NCBI GenBank assembly: GCA_023159155.1
Contig: JAJNNX010000005.1
Location: 806,001-870,000 of the forward strand
Reading direction: 5' to 3'
Length of the DNA stretch: 64,000 nucleotides
From: Ustulina deusta
Taxonomy: Eukaryota > Ascomycota > Sordariomycetes > Xylariales > Xylariaceae
In this document: positions 35,347-47,660 of the stretch, piece by piece
Layout: every line of letters starts with the position of its first letter
How positions within the stretch are numbered: position 1 is the first letter of the stretch
Translations under genes and position numbers: made by a program
The notes under the pieces: generated by a model
Told to the model about the DNA's origin: nothing
The model's database searches: none
Seen by the model: only the letters and a program-made list of their open reading frames with translations

Positions 35347-38237
35347 GATTCTACAGCGCGGCAGAACGCAGCCTGCTAAATGTGCGGATGGCTGAACGAT
35401 GCATTGAAGGCGCGAAATTATCTCAATGGCCAAGCAAGAAGCTGACGGCGTTCGGTCGAAAATGCTGATATTCTGTAAGGTGCGCTGCGAAACCTCGGGG
35501 ACGGTTGCTGTCGCTAATCAACGGCTAGACGTAAAGAAGCTTCGGAACCATGTGGGCTGCGCGAAAGCCACGTTAAAAAAACGGCATTCCTTCCTTCGGA
35601 TAGTCTATATAGTATTGGCCGAGTTGGAAATAACAGAGGCGGTTCCTGGCTGTTTGTCCAACTCCGTATTATCGCATTATGTGCACCAGAGGGCGTGAGA
35701 CGGTGGTCGTGCTAGTTAGCGGTGGGAAATGAAGGTCGGCTGGGATTGGGAATCTGGGACAGCGGATTTGGGGCGCTAATAACCAAGGTAGCAGGGCAGC
35801 GTACCTGTACCCTGTGCTCGCGGTGATGCTGTAAGGTAGGTATCACACATTGTCTTGGCGGCGAGCCATGTTGGTCTGACCTTTTTAGGGAGGCAGGACC
35901 GATTTGGGGGTAGTAACTTGCCCAGCTGCGCTACAAAGTCAATGGCTGGGGAGTGCCGGGGAGTAGCATAGACGCTGTTGATTGGGCAAGGACGGTATAG
36001 CGCGCATTGGGAACAGAACTCGAGAAGAAGGCTGGTATCCACTCTCACGCAGATGGACAGGGTTTATATAGTGTAGGTAGTGGAGGCTGTCTAGGTAGTG
36101 TAGTGTATAGCGAGCCTCCTATAGGCAGACCACTTAAGAAAGCAGGGGTACTCGCCAGGTAGGTAAGTACTGAATACCCAGCCCGACGTGTACATAGACA
36201 TATCCAACACCGACATGAAAGGAATGTTCCCCTTCAACACAACATCCTTTTGAAGGGGTATTTATTTCAACGGCAGGAATAGGGGCTACAATTGCCACAC
36301 GGTCATATGGATAGAAAGAATTGCTTGAATGATTGCTCAAAGAAAGGTTCTACTATTTTTTTCATCAGACATGAGATGTATGTACACTACTAGATGCTGG
36401 AGTATATCCACATACTATGTATGAGCTGACGTTAGACCAGATACGAAAGTACGGGAACCTTGAATGAGTTTGTAACTCATGCGAACTGTCCGAGTCCTGG
36501 ACTTGCGTCTAGTGTAGGTATTTCGGCTGTCAAACGCCCAACGCCCTGCCTACATAGTATACATAAGTACGCAAGGGCATCAGGCACTCTAGGTAGGTAG
36601 GTATTATTCCTGTTCGATACATCTAACTTGACGCTGGCAGCCACCCAAAACTTGACAAGGCAAGTATGATATGCATTTTCGCAATCAAGATTAGGTATAC
36701 CTGCTCCATAGCCATGGTGCCTCTAGTGTTGTTCGTACAGCTTTTGCTACAGCTGCACGTTATCAGTCTTGGTACTATCAATTGCCCTGTGGTATAGCAG
36801 GTCCCTCTCTCTGACCCTGCCACCCTCCTGCATTATGCACTAGGTACTATACACTATACTATACTAAAACTTTTGAGCTGCAGCTGATAAGATGACCAAC
36901 CCCATGCACAGTATCGAGGAAGCCAACATTACTACTACTACTCCTCCTACTACCTAGCATACACATAACTGCACATACCATATATATAGGGCATTGACAA
37001 CATGCTTTGCTACCTTACAGTAAATATATGTAGCAAGATGGTAATAAAGCACAAGCCAACACAGAAGCAATGCAGTGCCCAACTACTTACGTCATTTCAG
37101 GATATCTATCCTGGTGACAATCGTGCATCAGAATCTTACTAGGTACCGGTAGCACATGTACAAGTAGGTAGGTATACCACTTTTCACTGCTCGACTTGTC
37201 ACTTCCCTTACCAACAAAACAGGTATAGCTGTCTTACAACATACATAGGTAGCTAGTACCATATTAGTATAGCACTGGCCATATTATTAGTGCAAGAGCC
37301 AGAGAACCGGTCCGGACCCGGTGTTGTAGCCCGGTGATATTCGCGCGTTATTGCTAGGTTACCTGAGATGTAAGTATACATTACTTAACCATCCTCGGGT
37401 CTCTTCAGGTCAATGTAGTGTACAACTAGCTCTTCAAACAACAGCAGCTGTATCATTACTACATGACGTTTTCGCAGAGATGAGAGCCCTCGTACCGGCC
37501 AATCTACCGCAACAAACTATTCGTTCGACATTCACTCAGTCAGTCTAGGGATCTCCAACGCCCTGCGAGGGAGGACTGCTGCATGCAGGTACCTGCCGAC
37601 ATTACACTAGATCGGTACTCTCCCAAGGTGGTGGTAAGAAAGACGCCAATGCCGTACCAAGAGGTTGAGAACGCGGTGGCAAACCCCTCTAATTACTAGT
37701 ACTCGCTCGCTCCTTTGCGTCGAACACAGCTCGAGATTCCAGTCGAGGGCGGACAGTACCTACCCATGTCTTATCACAGTATGCAATAAGTTCCAATGCT
37801 ACCGAGATCTACCACGATGGGTATTAGGTAGGTAATATGGTCATTCGGATTTCCTCTCGGCTCAGACCCCACGTTGATGGCAATTCAGATCATGACACTA
37901 CACCACAGGTATTGCATGCAAATTCACCGTCTACACTACAAATAGGTATCAGATATGGTAAGACGAATCCTCTACTACAACCATGATCTCACCACATCCT
38001 CCAAGACAAATCATCTAGTGTACCTGTACAGGCCGCACCACGGAGAGTGTGGTCCACAATCAGTTACCTTCGCGGCTAATGTTGTGCTCGGATCGTTACA
38101 TTGCATACTCACAATCACATCCAAGCATTGATGGGATGCAACAAATCATGTGATGTCGCCCGTCTCTGCCGGTGATAAGTACTTCAAGGTTGTGTCCAGT
38201 ACAGCATGCTAATACGGACACTAAATATGTATATGTA

Positions 38238-38252
38238 GGTATCTAGGATACC
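38238..38252. repeat. Inverted repeat, 6-bp stem
   Basis: GGTATC and GATACC flank the loop TAG. The element is immediately followed by a second palindrome. Confidence 0.5.
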
Positions 38253-38253
38253 G

Positions 38254-38274
38254 GTAGGTACATTATGTACCTAC
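38254..38274. repeat. Inverted repeat, perfect 10-bp arms with 1-base centre
   Basis: GTAGGTACAT and ATGTACCTAC face each other around a single T. It is built of the same GGTA/TACC steps found through the intergenic regions. Confidence 0.6.
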
Positions 38275-41200
38275 ATATGTACCTCACGCGCCGCACTGGA
38301 GCTACCTGGATGTAAGCGGGGGCTTTTTTTTCCATGGCCAAATTCGCCGTGTAGTACCATTGACAAAACGGCTCACCTTATAGCCTACCTTACCTACCTA
38401 CTTACCTACCTATGTCCACTTCCTACTGCAGTTGTGTAGCGCCTCGTCCTCGTTCTCGTTGGAATCTGCCGGAGGGGCACACCAACATGGCCAACCTTGG
38501 TGGTTTTAGGTGCCTTACCACGCGCTCATTGCGTTTTCCAGGTATCATGTCGCGCGCCGCATATAACATGCCTTCCAGAACGCGGTACGGGATGTAATTT
38601 AACTAATTAACCTGACCTTAGTAACCTCAGTATTGTCTCCACAGACAATATGATAACTTATAGGTATAATGCAGTACCTACACTAGTGTACACCACGCAG
38701 TCGACCTACCCTGCGTACCTGAATGCACACACCATTTTGTTTCTTGTCCAAGGCGAACCCGAACCTGAGGCGCTCGCAATGAAACTGTGCATCAAAGTCG
38801 AATCATATATGTACCGACACTCTATCTCCCTAGTTTCAGTCATTAACCCAATAGTCGTGTCTCGGATATCTTTATATCACGCTAAGACCACAAGCGCGCT
38901 ACCTGCGAGGGGTATCGCTACTATACTACACTAGTTATACCACTTACGTACTGTACACTATATCCATTGTTGCTGACGCGGGACATGTCTCTTCCATTCC
39001 GCCGCCCGGATCATAGTACCTAGTGTAGGTATCTGAGCGAATATGGCCAGGGTAGGCGTATTCCGAGCTAGCGGGCCACCTGCTAGCCTCCTGATCTGCT
39101 CCCGTCCTCCTCCGTCTCTCAGTACAGTTAGACACAAGAAAGGACAAGCGTATGACGGCGTTGGGCCTGTTGAGCGGACTGCTTTCTTTCCCCGGATCAA
39201 CTCTCCTCCAATAAGATGAATAGTTTCAATCGCCCTTTTCCAGAGCTAGATGCCCTGGTCAGCCCCGTCAAACTCCACCCACATAACCCTTTTGGGCTTT
39301 GGAGAATACCTAAGTAAGCAGGTAACATGTAAGTGAAGAGCACGTAGGTATGATGAGTACGACTGCCGTACTAACTTTCTGCCTCGTTCGATCGACGCAT
39401 ATCGAGCGCCAGCGGCGCCCGATTCGCACCAAGTCTACACCATGGCCTCATGAATCTCGCGTCATGCCACCAGATCTCGCTACTCTCCTTTTCAAACCCC
39501 GGTACCAAGATCTCAGAAACTCTTAGCTGCAGAGGGGTGCAGCCTGTTATTATGTGTGGACCATGACAGCGCAATGCGCGAGTGTATTTGGTCGGTCCCA
39601 ATCTCCAAAACATGCCCATCGCACGCAGCCCCTGGGGCTAATTAGTGCGATACGAAGGTGGCCAAGATGATCTTGGTACTTGTGTTGCAAGAAGTCTGGT
39701 CGAGCAGAAAAGTAAAGTTTGGAGCAAGCTTTCATTGGGTAGTGCCAGGGGTCTAAGCCAACGAAGCTTTATACACGACGTTCATGCTGTTGCATTCGCC
39801 TTCTCAGTAACCCTCATCACATCCCTGGCTTCATAAATTGCCAAGGTATCTATCTCATTTGATAGCCGCGCTTATCCAATCATGGCGTTTACAAACCAAG
39901 CCGGCCAACATCCGCACGAAAGCATCCTATCCTTTACAGTCACGACCAAGGCCTTGAAAGCAATGTCACAACAACGCAAGCAGCGCGCAATTTCAGATGC
40001 TTCTACACCCAGGGTATCTGCATTGCCAACAAGAAACACTGCCCACGGCAAATAGACCATTCATTCTGCCAGGGTACGAGAAAATGTTAGAGATGTTGCT
40101 ACGCTGCGTGGTTGACGATCCAACCTTGAGCTGCTGAAGATTTCCATGGCAAACATCATGCAATGGCAGATTTATGTCAGTGCAGTCAACTGAGAAGCCC
40201 CTTTACATCAGGAATATGCGAGCGAGCTGGTGAGCGCTAGGTCTTTGACAAGCTAGCTCTTTCGACATATCAAGGCATGTTTTGACCCCCTATGAAATGA
40301 CCAATAATTTCTCGCAGGTCCGAAGCAGCCTCACTTCTTGCATATTCTCAGTCTCGTCTTGTCCGTTCTGCGCACCCTCGGCAGGTATATTGCTGCCTTT
40401 ACCACACAGATTAACATGTACCGTTTGTGTTCTGCCGAGCTACGCTTCTTGCCTTTCTCCTGATGCCCTAGACTTCACTTGTTCTTCATGTATGCTAACG
40501 TGGTTCTGTTGCAAACCAACACCTTGTGTTTTACCCCTATTGCATAAGTGCACTGTTGTATGTCGTCGTTCTTCCTGTGTGCAGTGTCTTGGCTGCAGCA
40601 GCGACAACCCCTTGCATTGGAGTTCACAATATGGCTCGCAAACAAGCAATGGATGCTGCAAGATGGCTCAAGCAGGAGACAAGGCGGGAAGGCGACAGGG
40701 TAGCAGAAATAAGGCAACACATTGGTTACATTTGGTAAGTGAGTTTGATGAGGAACCCGCGTTGGTGCCGGTACGGGACCCTTGCAGCATGTATGAATAG
40801 TCGAGCTCTTATACCGAGCGACACGAACGCGTATGTGGATCTATATCAGGAAACTATTCTCTTAGATGTAAGAACACGGTGATAGTACAGCTCCAAACCA
40901 TGCAAACCAAGTCCCACAAATTCGAAGTCACATTGCCCAGGCTAGGCCAGGACAGTCCCTGGGTATTGGGCTCGTTGTGAATGGGAACCAGGTATCAGGG
41001 CAAGCCATGGCTAGTCCAATGAGCTTCCAGAATTGGGACAGGAGCCCAATATCTGTCTGAGGGCTTCCATCGCCTACCGTCACATGGGTAAGGAAGTCAC
41101 ACGCACGAAAACCTTCAGCTAGAGGTCTCTAACGTGTGCTGTCTAGTTGTTCTGTTGAATGAGTTGCACAATCACAGATACAGTACGTCACAATAAAGTT

Positions 41201-41593
41201 TAGATTGGGCGCCCATGTCACTCGCTTCGCCCGCCCAGCCGTTCTTTCTATACCATGATAACATAGCCTACCCTTAGTGAAGTAGCTGATGAAACACTTT
41301 GAATCATCACACACGCCGTAATGTAATGGTAAGACCTACCTTCGCTTCAAAATATTCTTCAGAAATCCAGGCTAGACGACTTCACGAGCAAGAGCCCGTG
41401 ATATCCACTTCCAGGTATAAGATAGGAGACAAAGCATTAGGTAGTCATTATATCCATCATTCGTAGTTTACTTGACAAGTTTTACAATGTCGACTTGAGC
41501 CACTTACCTAGTTCATGAATACTCCGCTCCATTCGATCCCATCGACAGAGTAGCCCATCACGGTACATATAATACCACACATGCGCAAGACAT

Positions 41594-44022
41594 CTAGCAC
41601 ACTCCCTCAGGGATATCAAAGCTAACCTTCCTCTCGGTCTCGTCATACGCAGCACCCTCGCCAAGCCCACGCTTCGCGAAAGCAGTCCAAAGCTCGCAAG
41701 CGTTGTCGCCGCCAGTAAGGGCCTCGTCGGCATCGATGATGGCGTCGCGAGCCGAAACGAAGTTCGGGTTACAAGGTTGACTTGTGGGGGGTATATCTCA
41801 TCAGCACCTATTTTTCTCTTCCACCCTGAAAGAAAAAGAAAAAGAAAAAGAAAGAAAAAAAGAATAATAATAAATAATAATAAATAAAAACAAAGAGGAA
41901 CGGGGGGAGGGGGGGGGGGGGGGGACTTACAGGGCCATTCCGTCCATGACGATCTTCTGACTCAGGAAGTTGCCGTCGTCGGGGATGCCGTTCTCGAATA
42001 CCGGCTTGGGCCCGGCGTTGCGGCCGTGCTTGTCCACCAGGTTCCAGAGCACCTCCCAGAGAACCGTGGTCCACGTCTCGCCGATGTCGTGCTCCTCGTC
42101 GAGCCCGTTCAGCGTGGCGTAGGTGTTGGGGTTCGCGGTCATGTTGGTGGTGTACGGGACGCTGCGCAGCCCGGCCGGGTTGTTGTAGACCCAGGCCCCG
42201 AGGGGAACGTCGGTGTCCCTTGTCCACTCGTCCTTGAGAGCGTTGGCGATGGCGAAGAAGTCGCTCCAGCCTTCGCCCATGCCGGCCGCTTCGCCGGCGG
42301 AAAGACAATCCGAGTCATCGGGGCCGCCGGTCAGACGGGTCGATACTGCGATGGCATGTTCAGCGCGTGTAGTCTATCTCCGACGTGGGGGGGAGGACTT
42401 ACGACCGTGAGTGTACTCGTGGACGACAACGTCTTTCTCGAAGGTGCAGTCCCTTCGAGGGGTAGACTCAGTCCAAAGCAGCATCTGGGTGTGGCGGCGG
42501 CGTTAGAAAAGGCCAATTCGGGAGGGATAAAGGGCACGGGATTTCTATTCTGAGCTCTTAGAAGCATACTTACCAACATGATGCCGTTCTGTCCGTCGGG
42601 AGGTGGGATAAACAACTGTAAGAATTCGGGCGTTAGAAAACACCGCTTATATCAAAGACTCCGCCTGTTCTTGGGGGGGTTCGGAAGCGAAGAGGAGGTT
42701 GCCGAAACGGGGAATGAACGATTTCAGAATACTTACAGCGTTGTTGGTGTCATATGTATCCTGAGCAGAGAGAATGACTGCATCATTGTCTTTCCCACCT
42801 TTGCCGTTGTTGCTAGCTTGGAAATTGCCAGCTTCTTCATTGAAACCTAAATCATAGAGGACATCGTGATAAAAGTTGGCCGTGTAGAACAGCTGGGCGA
42901 GAGACGCGTCCCTGTATACATTGGGGTCGCTTTCATCTAGATCGAGGTCGTACTCGAACTTGAGATCGGAGCTAGAGGGTTGATACAGGTTAGTAGTTTC
43001 GCCGTAGTAGTCCTGCACAGCCATGCCATTGTTGCCCTGGGTGGTGGTATAGTTCTGATCGCCGTCTGACTGCCAAGTGAACTCGGAAGCGTCTACCTCC
43101 CAGGGGTCAGCAAGGACCTCGCGCTCCCCACTATCAGGATCGTCTACGCTCCATGGGCTTGTTCTCGTATTAGTATTCTGGCAATTGATCATGGCGGAAT
43201 CCGCATTTCGAGTTACTTACTAGACCTTGTAAGTGGCAGACCATACCCAATCTATCAAACCGTAAAGCTCCGCGCCATTGACTGCATCCATGTAGGAGTG
43301 TAGCCAAGAAGTGCGAAGGTTCGTCTCTACCTTCCACGTCAAAGCGAGGTTCCCATCCGGCTTGACCAGGTAGGTTAGGCGGGCAGTCGGGTCGCTAACA
43401 GCACCAGAGGTGCCTTTCAGGACGAACGCTTCAAGATCACCCAGCGGCTCAGCAGTAATAGCATCAGCGGACATTGGTAGTCCAAGGACCTCCATAGCCC
43501 CGGAAAGAGCCTCAACAGGGCTAGCAAACGCTCGCTTCTGGAGAGGATTCTCTTTTGGCATCTCTCCGGTATAGAACGAATGTCCATAGGACATAATGCT
43601 ACCGTCCGGGCCGATCTAGACTGTATCAGCGCGTATAACCAGAGGCAACTTCTTTAATAGGTACTAACATTCACGTTGAAGTTAGCATTGCCGATATCGA
43701 GGCCATTAACTGTCTGGCGGAAGTAGACGTGGGCAACGCCATTCGTTCCGACATAGTGATCCTTCTTGACTCGAAACTCAGCATTAGGAACGACCTTCTT
43801 AACGAGCTCGGTGGCGGTCTCGACGTAGCTTGTACGCTTCAGAAGTTTCAACGACTGGTCAGCTTTAGCAGACTTGTGACTGATGTATTGAGAGTTGGTG
43901 TTCAATCTCAACGACTTCAAATCCACGGTTCTGCGCTGGACACTGTTACGGGGTTTCGGAGAGGGATGGGCATCGGCTAGTAATGAGCTTCCTAGAAGGC
44001 CGTAAAGCAAAGCTGATCTCAT
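41594..44022 (-). CDS. mep: Extracellular metalloproteinase, M36 fungalysin
   Basis: Seven exons join in frame: 44022-43669, 43615-43221, 43157-42737, 42615-42574, 42484-42403, 42345-41931 and 41780-41594, giving 631 residues, the usual length of the family. [20 protein letters not shown] is a signal peptide. A propeptide (FTP-like) follows, then the zinc catalytic domain. The zinc site is HEYTH (H426-H430) in [16 protein letters not shown], with the third ligand E456 in GMGEGWSDF. It is secreted as an inactive zymogen and digests extracellular protein. The C-terminus [18 protein letters not shown] matches the family. Exon 4 is only 42 bases. Introns use GTTAGT or GTAAGT donors. The last intron (41781-41930) is 150 bases and contains long simple repeats. 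Confidence 0.95.
41820..41924. repeat. Simple repeats inside last fungalysin intron
   Basis: On the plus strand this holds a GAAAAA/AAAG run, an AATAATAATAAATAATAATAAA run and G(16) at 41909-41924. On the transcribed strand the C(16) tract directly follows the GTAAGT splice donor. Confidence 0.7.
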
Positions 44023-45834
44023 CTTGAATATTGTACTGATAGCTATATGAAATAAAAGTGAGACTACCTGCGAGTTTCTATAAACCTGTTATCCAGGCAC
44101 ACTGCATCCGCCTTCTTATACATGATTATTTCCAGACAGCTCAACCGAGGACTAGGTAGCTGGATGCCGTGACGATACTGTCTATTTTGCGGAACCACAG
44201 CGGAGAGCAACTCAAATGCCTCCAAAGATAGTTACAATTCAGTGCTCAGGAATAAAAAGCCAAGAGAAAAGGAATGACGATAGACACATCTCCCATGCAA
44301 CACGAGGCTGTGTGAAGACAGCATAGCCATATGAGGAAGGCTCCAAGTTCAGTAACTTGGGTCGGAGTAGTAGTCAGAGGGCTTTGAGCCTTGGCAAGTC
44401 CTACAATTCGGTCCTAAAATAAACTCTCCTATTCCTTTTGTCATACTGGTGGAATTCATCATCTTTCAGTGCCTTGGCAGATATGCTAGTGGCCCCAGTG
44501 ATCGGCTTCATTATTGCAGTGCACACACAGTGTTGTCCCGGTGTTCACCTTCCATATTCTTCGGACGGGAATAATTTTTCAATGAAGAAACATGTTGTGA
44601 AGGGCGGCCGCGAGCGGCCGCTGGCGTCGATTATCCCTTCGCTAGCTGTTAACGCCGGTTTCTGTAGAGACGGTCAACTCAAGCCTCGGCGCCTCCTGCT
44701 ATCGCCTACCTGAAAGGGAAAATCCCGAGGTGCAACTAAAGACATCAAATCACGATGCTCTACGCAACATACATGAGAGGCACCTTGGACTAGATACGCC
44801 ACATTCAAAGAGATTAAGACGACTCACCTCTCCTGGGAACACGTAACAATCTCAGTTTTGTACGTAGAACAAGTGGTCTCATATTTCCATGTGGTTGCTA
44901 CATCGAGGAAATAAGCTCTGTTTTAGATATATTGCCCGGGTAGTGCGATGGCAACTCAACTCACGTCGGCCGACTCACTAACAAGTGAACAGCAGTATGA
45001 GAGTAACTAGGTACAGTTCCAACTTCAGCTCACGTGCAATAGACTCTTGCATTGTCTCCAACCCTTTTCGGTAATTGAATACCCGGATGTCAGCCGACAT
45101 GCACATCACTGGGCAGGTTGGCTGCATGCACAAAGTACACTAGGTTTTTGCTCTCACCAAGTCATCAGAGGTCGGCCACAATCCACTTGCCACACTAGAC
45201 TACGCTAGACGTCGGTTACAGGCCAATCCAAGCCCTTCGGAAGCAATACTGGTAACACGGGAGCCTCATTAAGCTGCGACCCACCACTTGCCGAGCTGCC
45301 GGCGGCCTGCTAATTGTTGCCTATCACATGTAGTAGTGTTTTATCAGCAGAAGACAGGTAGGTTGGTAAATATTACTCCTCGAGCGAATTGAACCGAATT
45401 GTTATAGTTACGAGCAGTATGAAGGGGGAGAACGAGTGAATATAAACGAGCAGTGGTCAGCGCAAGTTGTAGTGTAGCTTAATGCCACTGTATAGAAGGG
45501 CCCGGTTCGATCCGTCAGTGCATCTGCTTCACTGCGCGTACGTTGGAGCTTGAAGGATCATGGTTAAAGAGTAACGATTGGAACAATATAATGGAATTGA
45601 AGATATTCAATCAACTGTGCCGTTGGCAGTTGCTGACTCGAGAGAAATGCTACGAGGTAGTTACTTAAGAGACAAGAACGCCATCAACGGCTATACATGA
45701 ATTAGGCGGTCCGAAAAATCCAACATATGAAATAAGGGATTGGGCATCGCATAAACAGTCGCGTTTCAAGTTAAATCGAAGCGATTCATGCGTCCCCCAG
45801 AATCCTTCCCCATCATCACAACATCCGTCTTACA
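44023..45834. other. Intergenic, no gene seen
   Basis: This 1.8 kb contains the fungalysin promoter. A GC-rich doublet of the octamer GCGGCCGC is annotated separately. The sequence ggttcgatcc near 45510 looks like a tRNA T-loop, but no acceptor or anticodon arm pairs around it. Confidence 0.45.
44604..44621. repeat. Two NotI-type octamers separated by GA
   Basis: GCGGCCGC occurs at 44604-44611 and again at 44614-44621, with GA between. Each copy is a palindrome, so the pair can form a strong hairpin. It lies in otherwise modest-GC non-coding sequence. Confidence 0.6.
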
Positions 45835-47140
45835 CTACAGCAGGGTAAACCCAGAACACCGCCCCGATCCTTTCTCCGCCTCGATCTGTTCCGGATCGAC
45901 AATGATGACTGCTTTCCCCTGCAACTTCCCGCTCTTGACCAAGCTCAGCAACTCCTCGATTCTATCCAAGCCTTGGAAAGGATTCGTGCGCACTTTGACG
46001 TCATGCTCGACAACGCATCGCATCATGTCCTCGCTCTCGCCAGGTGAAGAGGCGAGCGTGCCCTTGAACCTGATATCGCGAAAGACAAGTTCGGCAAACG
46101 GAACCCTGATGTACTCCGGCTGTGCAACCTGCACGACGGTGCCGTGCATCCTCGTAACGGCAGCCGCCAGCGCCTCGGTATGATCCGCAAGCACGACAGC
46201 GGCGTCAGCCCCCTTCCCATGCGTGAAGGCCCGCACCGCCTGCACGACCTCCGCCTCCCCCCGTCTCCCGTCCACGACGACATCGGCGCCGTATTCTGCA
46301 GAGAGCGCCAGGGCCTCGTCCCGCGCGTCAATCCCCACGACCTTGAGCCCCAAGGCGCGCGCAAACTGGATCCCGAGATGTCCCAGCCCGCCGCCCGACC
46401 CGACGATCGCGACGCATTGTCCCGGCGCAAGCCCCGTCTGCAGCACGGCGCGATAGACTGTGCGCCCTGCACACGCGAGCGGGGCCGCGGACAAGAAGGT
46501 GACGGAGTCGGGCAGCTTCGTCGTCGTGCGCGCGTCGGCGACGACATACTCGGCCGCGCAGCCCTGCGTCGTGACGCCGATGTGGCCCGTCATGTTGGTG
46601 CAATACTGCCGATAGCCCTCGACGGGGCCCGAGCAGTCCTCGCATTGGCCGCAGGGATGTAGCGGTATGCCTATTTGAGAATCTAGAGTTAGTCTCTGTC
46701 ATTTACCGCAGACCCGCCCCCTTCCCCCAAAAATGGAAAGGGTTTCGGAAGTTTGCAGTAATAATAATAGGAGTAGAAGAAACCCCCCCTGCCTCCCCAA
46801 CTCGTGCATCCCGACACATGCCAAAAGGGGGGTCGTGAAAGACTCCAGCGGACTGACCGCACATGACGCGATCGCCGATCTCGAACGAAGAGACGGCGTC
46901 GCCCACGGCGACGACGGTCCCCGAGCCCTCGTGGGACGCTGTCTGCGGCAGCCTGGATGCGAACACCCCTGCCGCCACCATGCTATCCGTGTGGCAGTAA
47001 CCTGCTACTGCGACCTTGACGAGCAGATCGTGCGGGCCGGGCTCAGGGACCGGGATTGTGCGTAGCTCGTAGGGGGCATTGAACTGCGTGATCTGGAGCG
47101 CGCGCATCGCCGATGGCACGGAAGTCGTAGGTGCCGCCAT
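45835..47140 (-). CDS. Zinc-containing alcohol dehydrogenase (MDR family)
   Basis: Two exons join in frame: 47140-46858 and 46670-45835, giving 372 residues. The catalytic zinc ligands are C49 (GYCHTD) and H70-E71 (ASHEGSG). The structural zinc lobe follows (HPCGQCEDC, then QYC; cysteines at 101, 104, 107 and 118). The NAD-binding motif GSGGGLGHLG is clear. It oxidises or reduces primary alcohols or aldehydes with NAD(H) in the cytosol; the fungal length (350-375) fits. I chose MAAPTTSVPS as the start because residues before it (possible ATG at 47209) are unlike the family. The intron is 187 bases, longer than most here. Confidence 0.92.
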
Positions 47141-47660
47141 ATTGGACTGGCGATCCTCGATTTGTAAGTAGTTACATGTGTAAGTCCGATGCGGGGTGAT
47201 GTGTGACAAATCCCGGAGATCGATAGCAACTGAGACATGCAGGCTTCAGGTGGGTGTTGTGTTGCAATCATGAGGTTACAAAATCGATACCCGCGACGTC
47301 ATAGGGCTGCAACGCCGAGGCACTCGTCGGATTTAAGCCTCCTAGTCTGGACTGTTTCAAGTCTGTGGTGCGCGCGCCTTGGATGGATAATGCTTTGGAT
47401 GGATTCTATCTGAACTAACGTGAGGAACATGGAAACAGATGTTATGTATCTCTATCAACCAAAATGTGTTTCGTTGTAATCCACAGATGATATATAACTA
47501 TAGGTGATACATGAGATGACTACCTTGTCCAGTCCAAAGAATAGCTATGACCGATTCAGATACACCCATCTAGTTGGTGTTCGCAATGTGCTGTGAAATA
47601 TATAACACACGATCGCATTGTCGTGAAATTGATACTTGGCTTCTCCCCTTCGCTCTGATA
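47141..47660. other. Intergenic, no gene seen
   Basis: This 520-base stretch lies between the alcohol dehydrogenase promoter and the 3' end of the BTB gene. No coding or RNA feature is visible. Confidence 0.5.

Larger units (their letters stand above)
35347..41593. other. Long gene-poor region
   Basis: In this 6.2 kb stretch I find no gene. The longest open frame (40282-40800, 172 codons, cysteine-rich) has no signal peptide, domain or splice partner and overlaps an equally open antisense frame. GGTA/TACC steps are dense (36160, 36592-36604, 37166-37178, 37829-37837, 38390-38413), and two palindromes lie at 38238-38274. There is no tRNA or transposase-like frame that I can support. Confidence 0.5.

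Noticed and set aside
40282..40800. 172-codon plus-strand frame, cysteine-rich
   Set aside because: There is no signal peptide, no domain and no splice partners, and the antisense frames are equally open. Cysteine count alone does not make it an effector.
42026..42553. 175-codon plus-strand frame over the fungalysin
   Set aside because: Antisense shadow of exons 5 and 6, which carry the zinc site on the minus strand.
45480..45540. Possible tRNA (ggttcgatcc T-loop)
   Set aside because: The T-stem does not pair properly and no anticodon or acceptor arm can be drawn around it.
46144..46662. 172-codon plus-strand frame over alcohol dehydrogenase
   Set aside because: Antisense shadow of exon 2 of the dehydrogenase; no independent signal.
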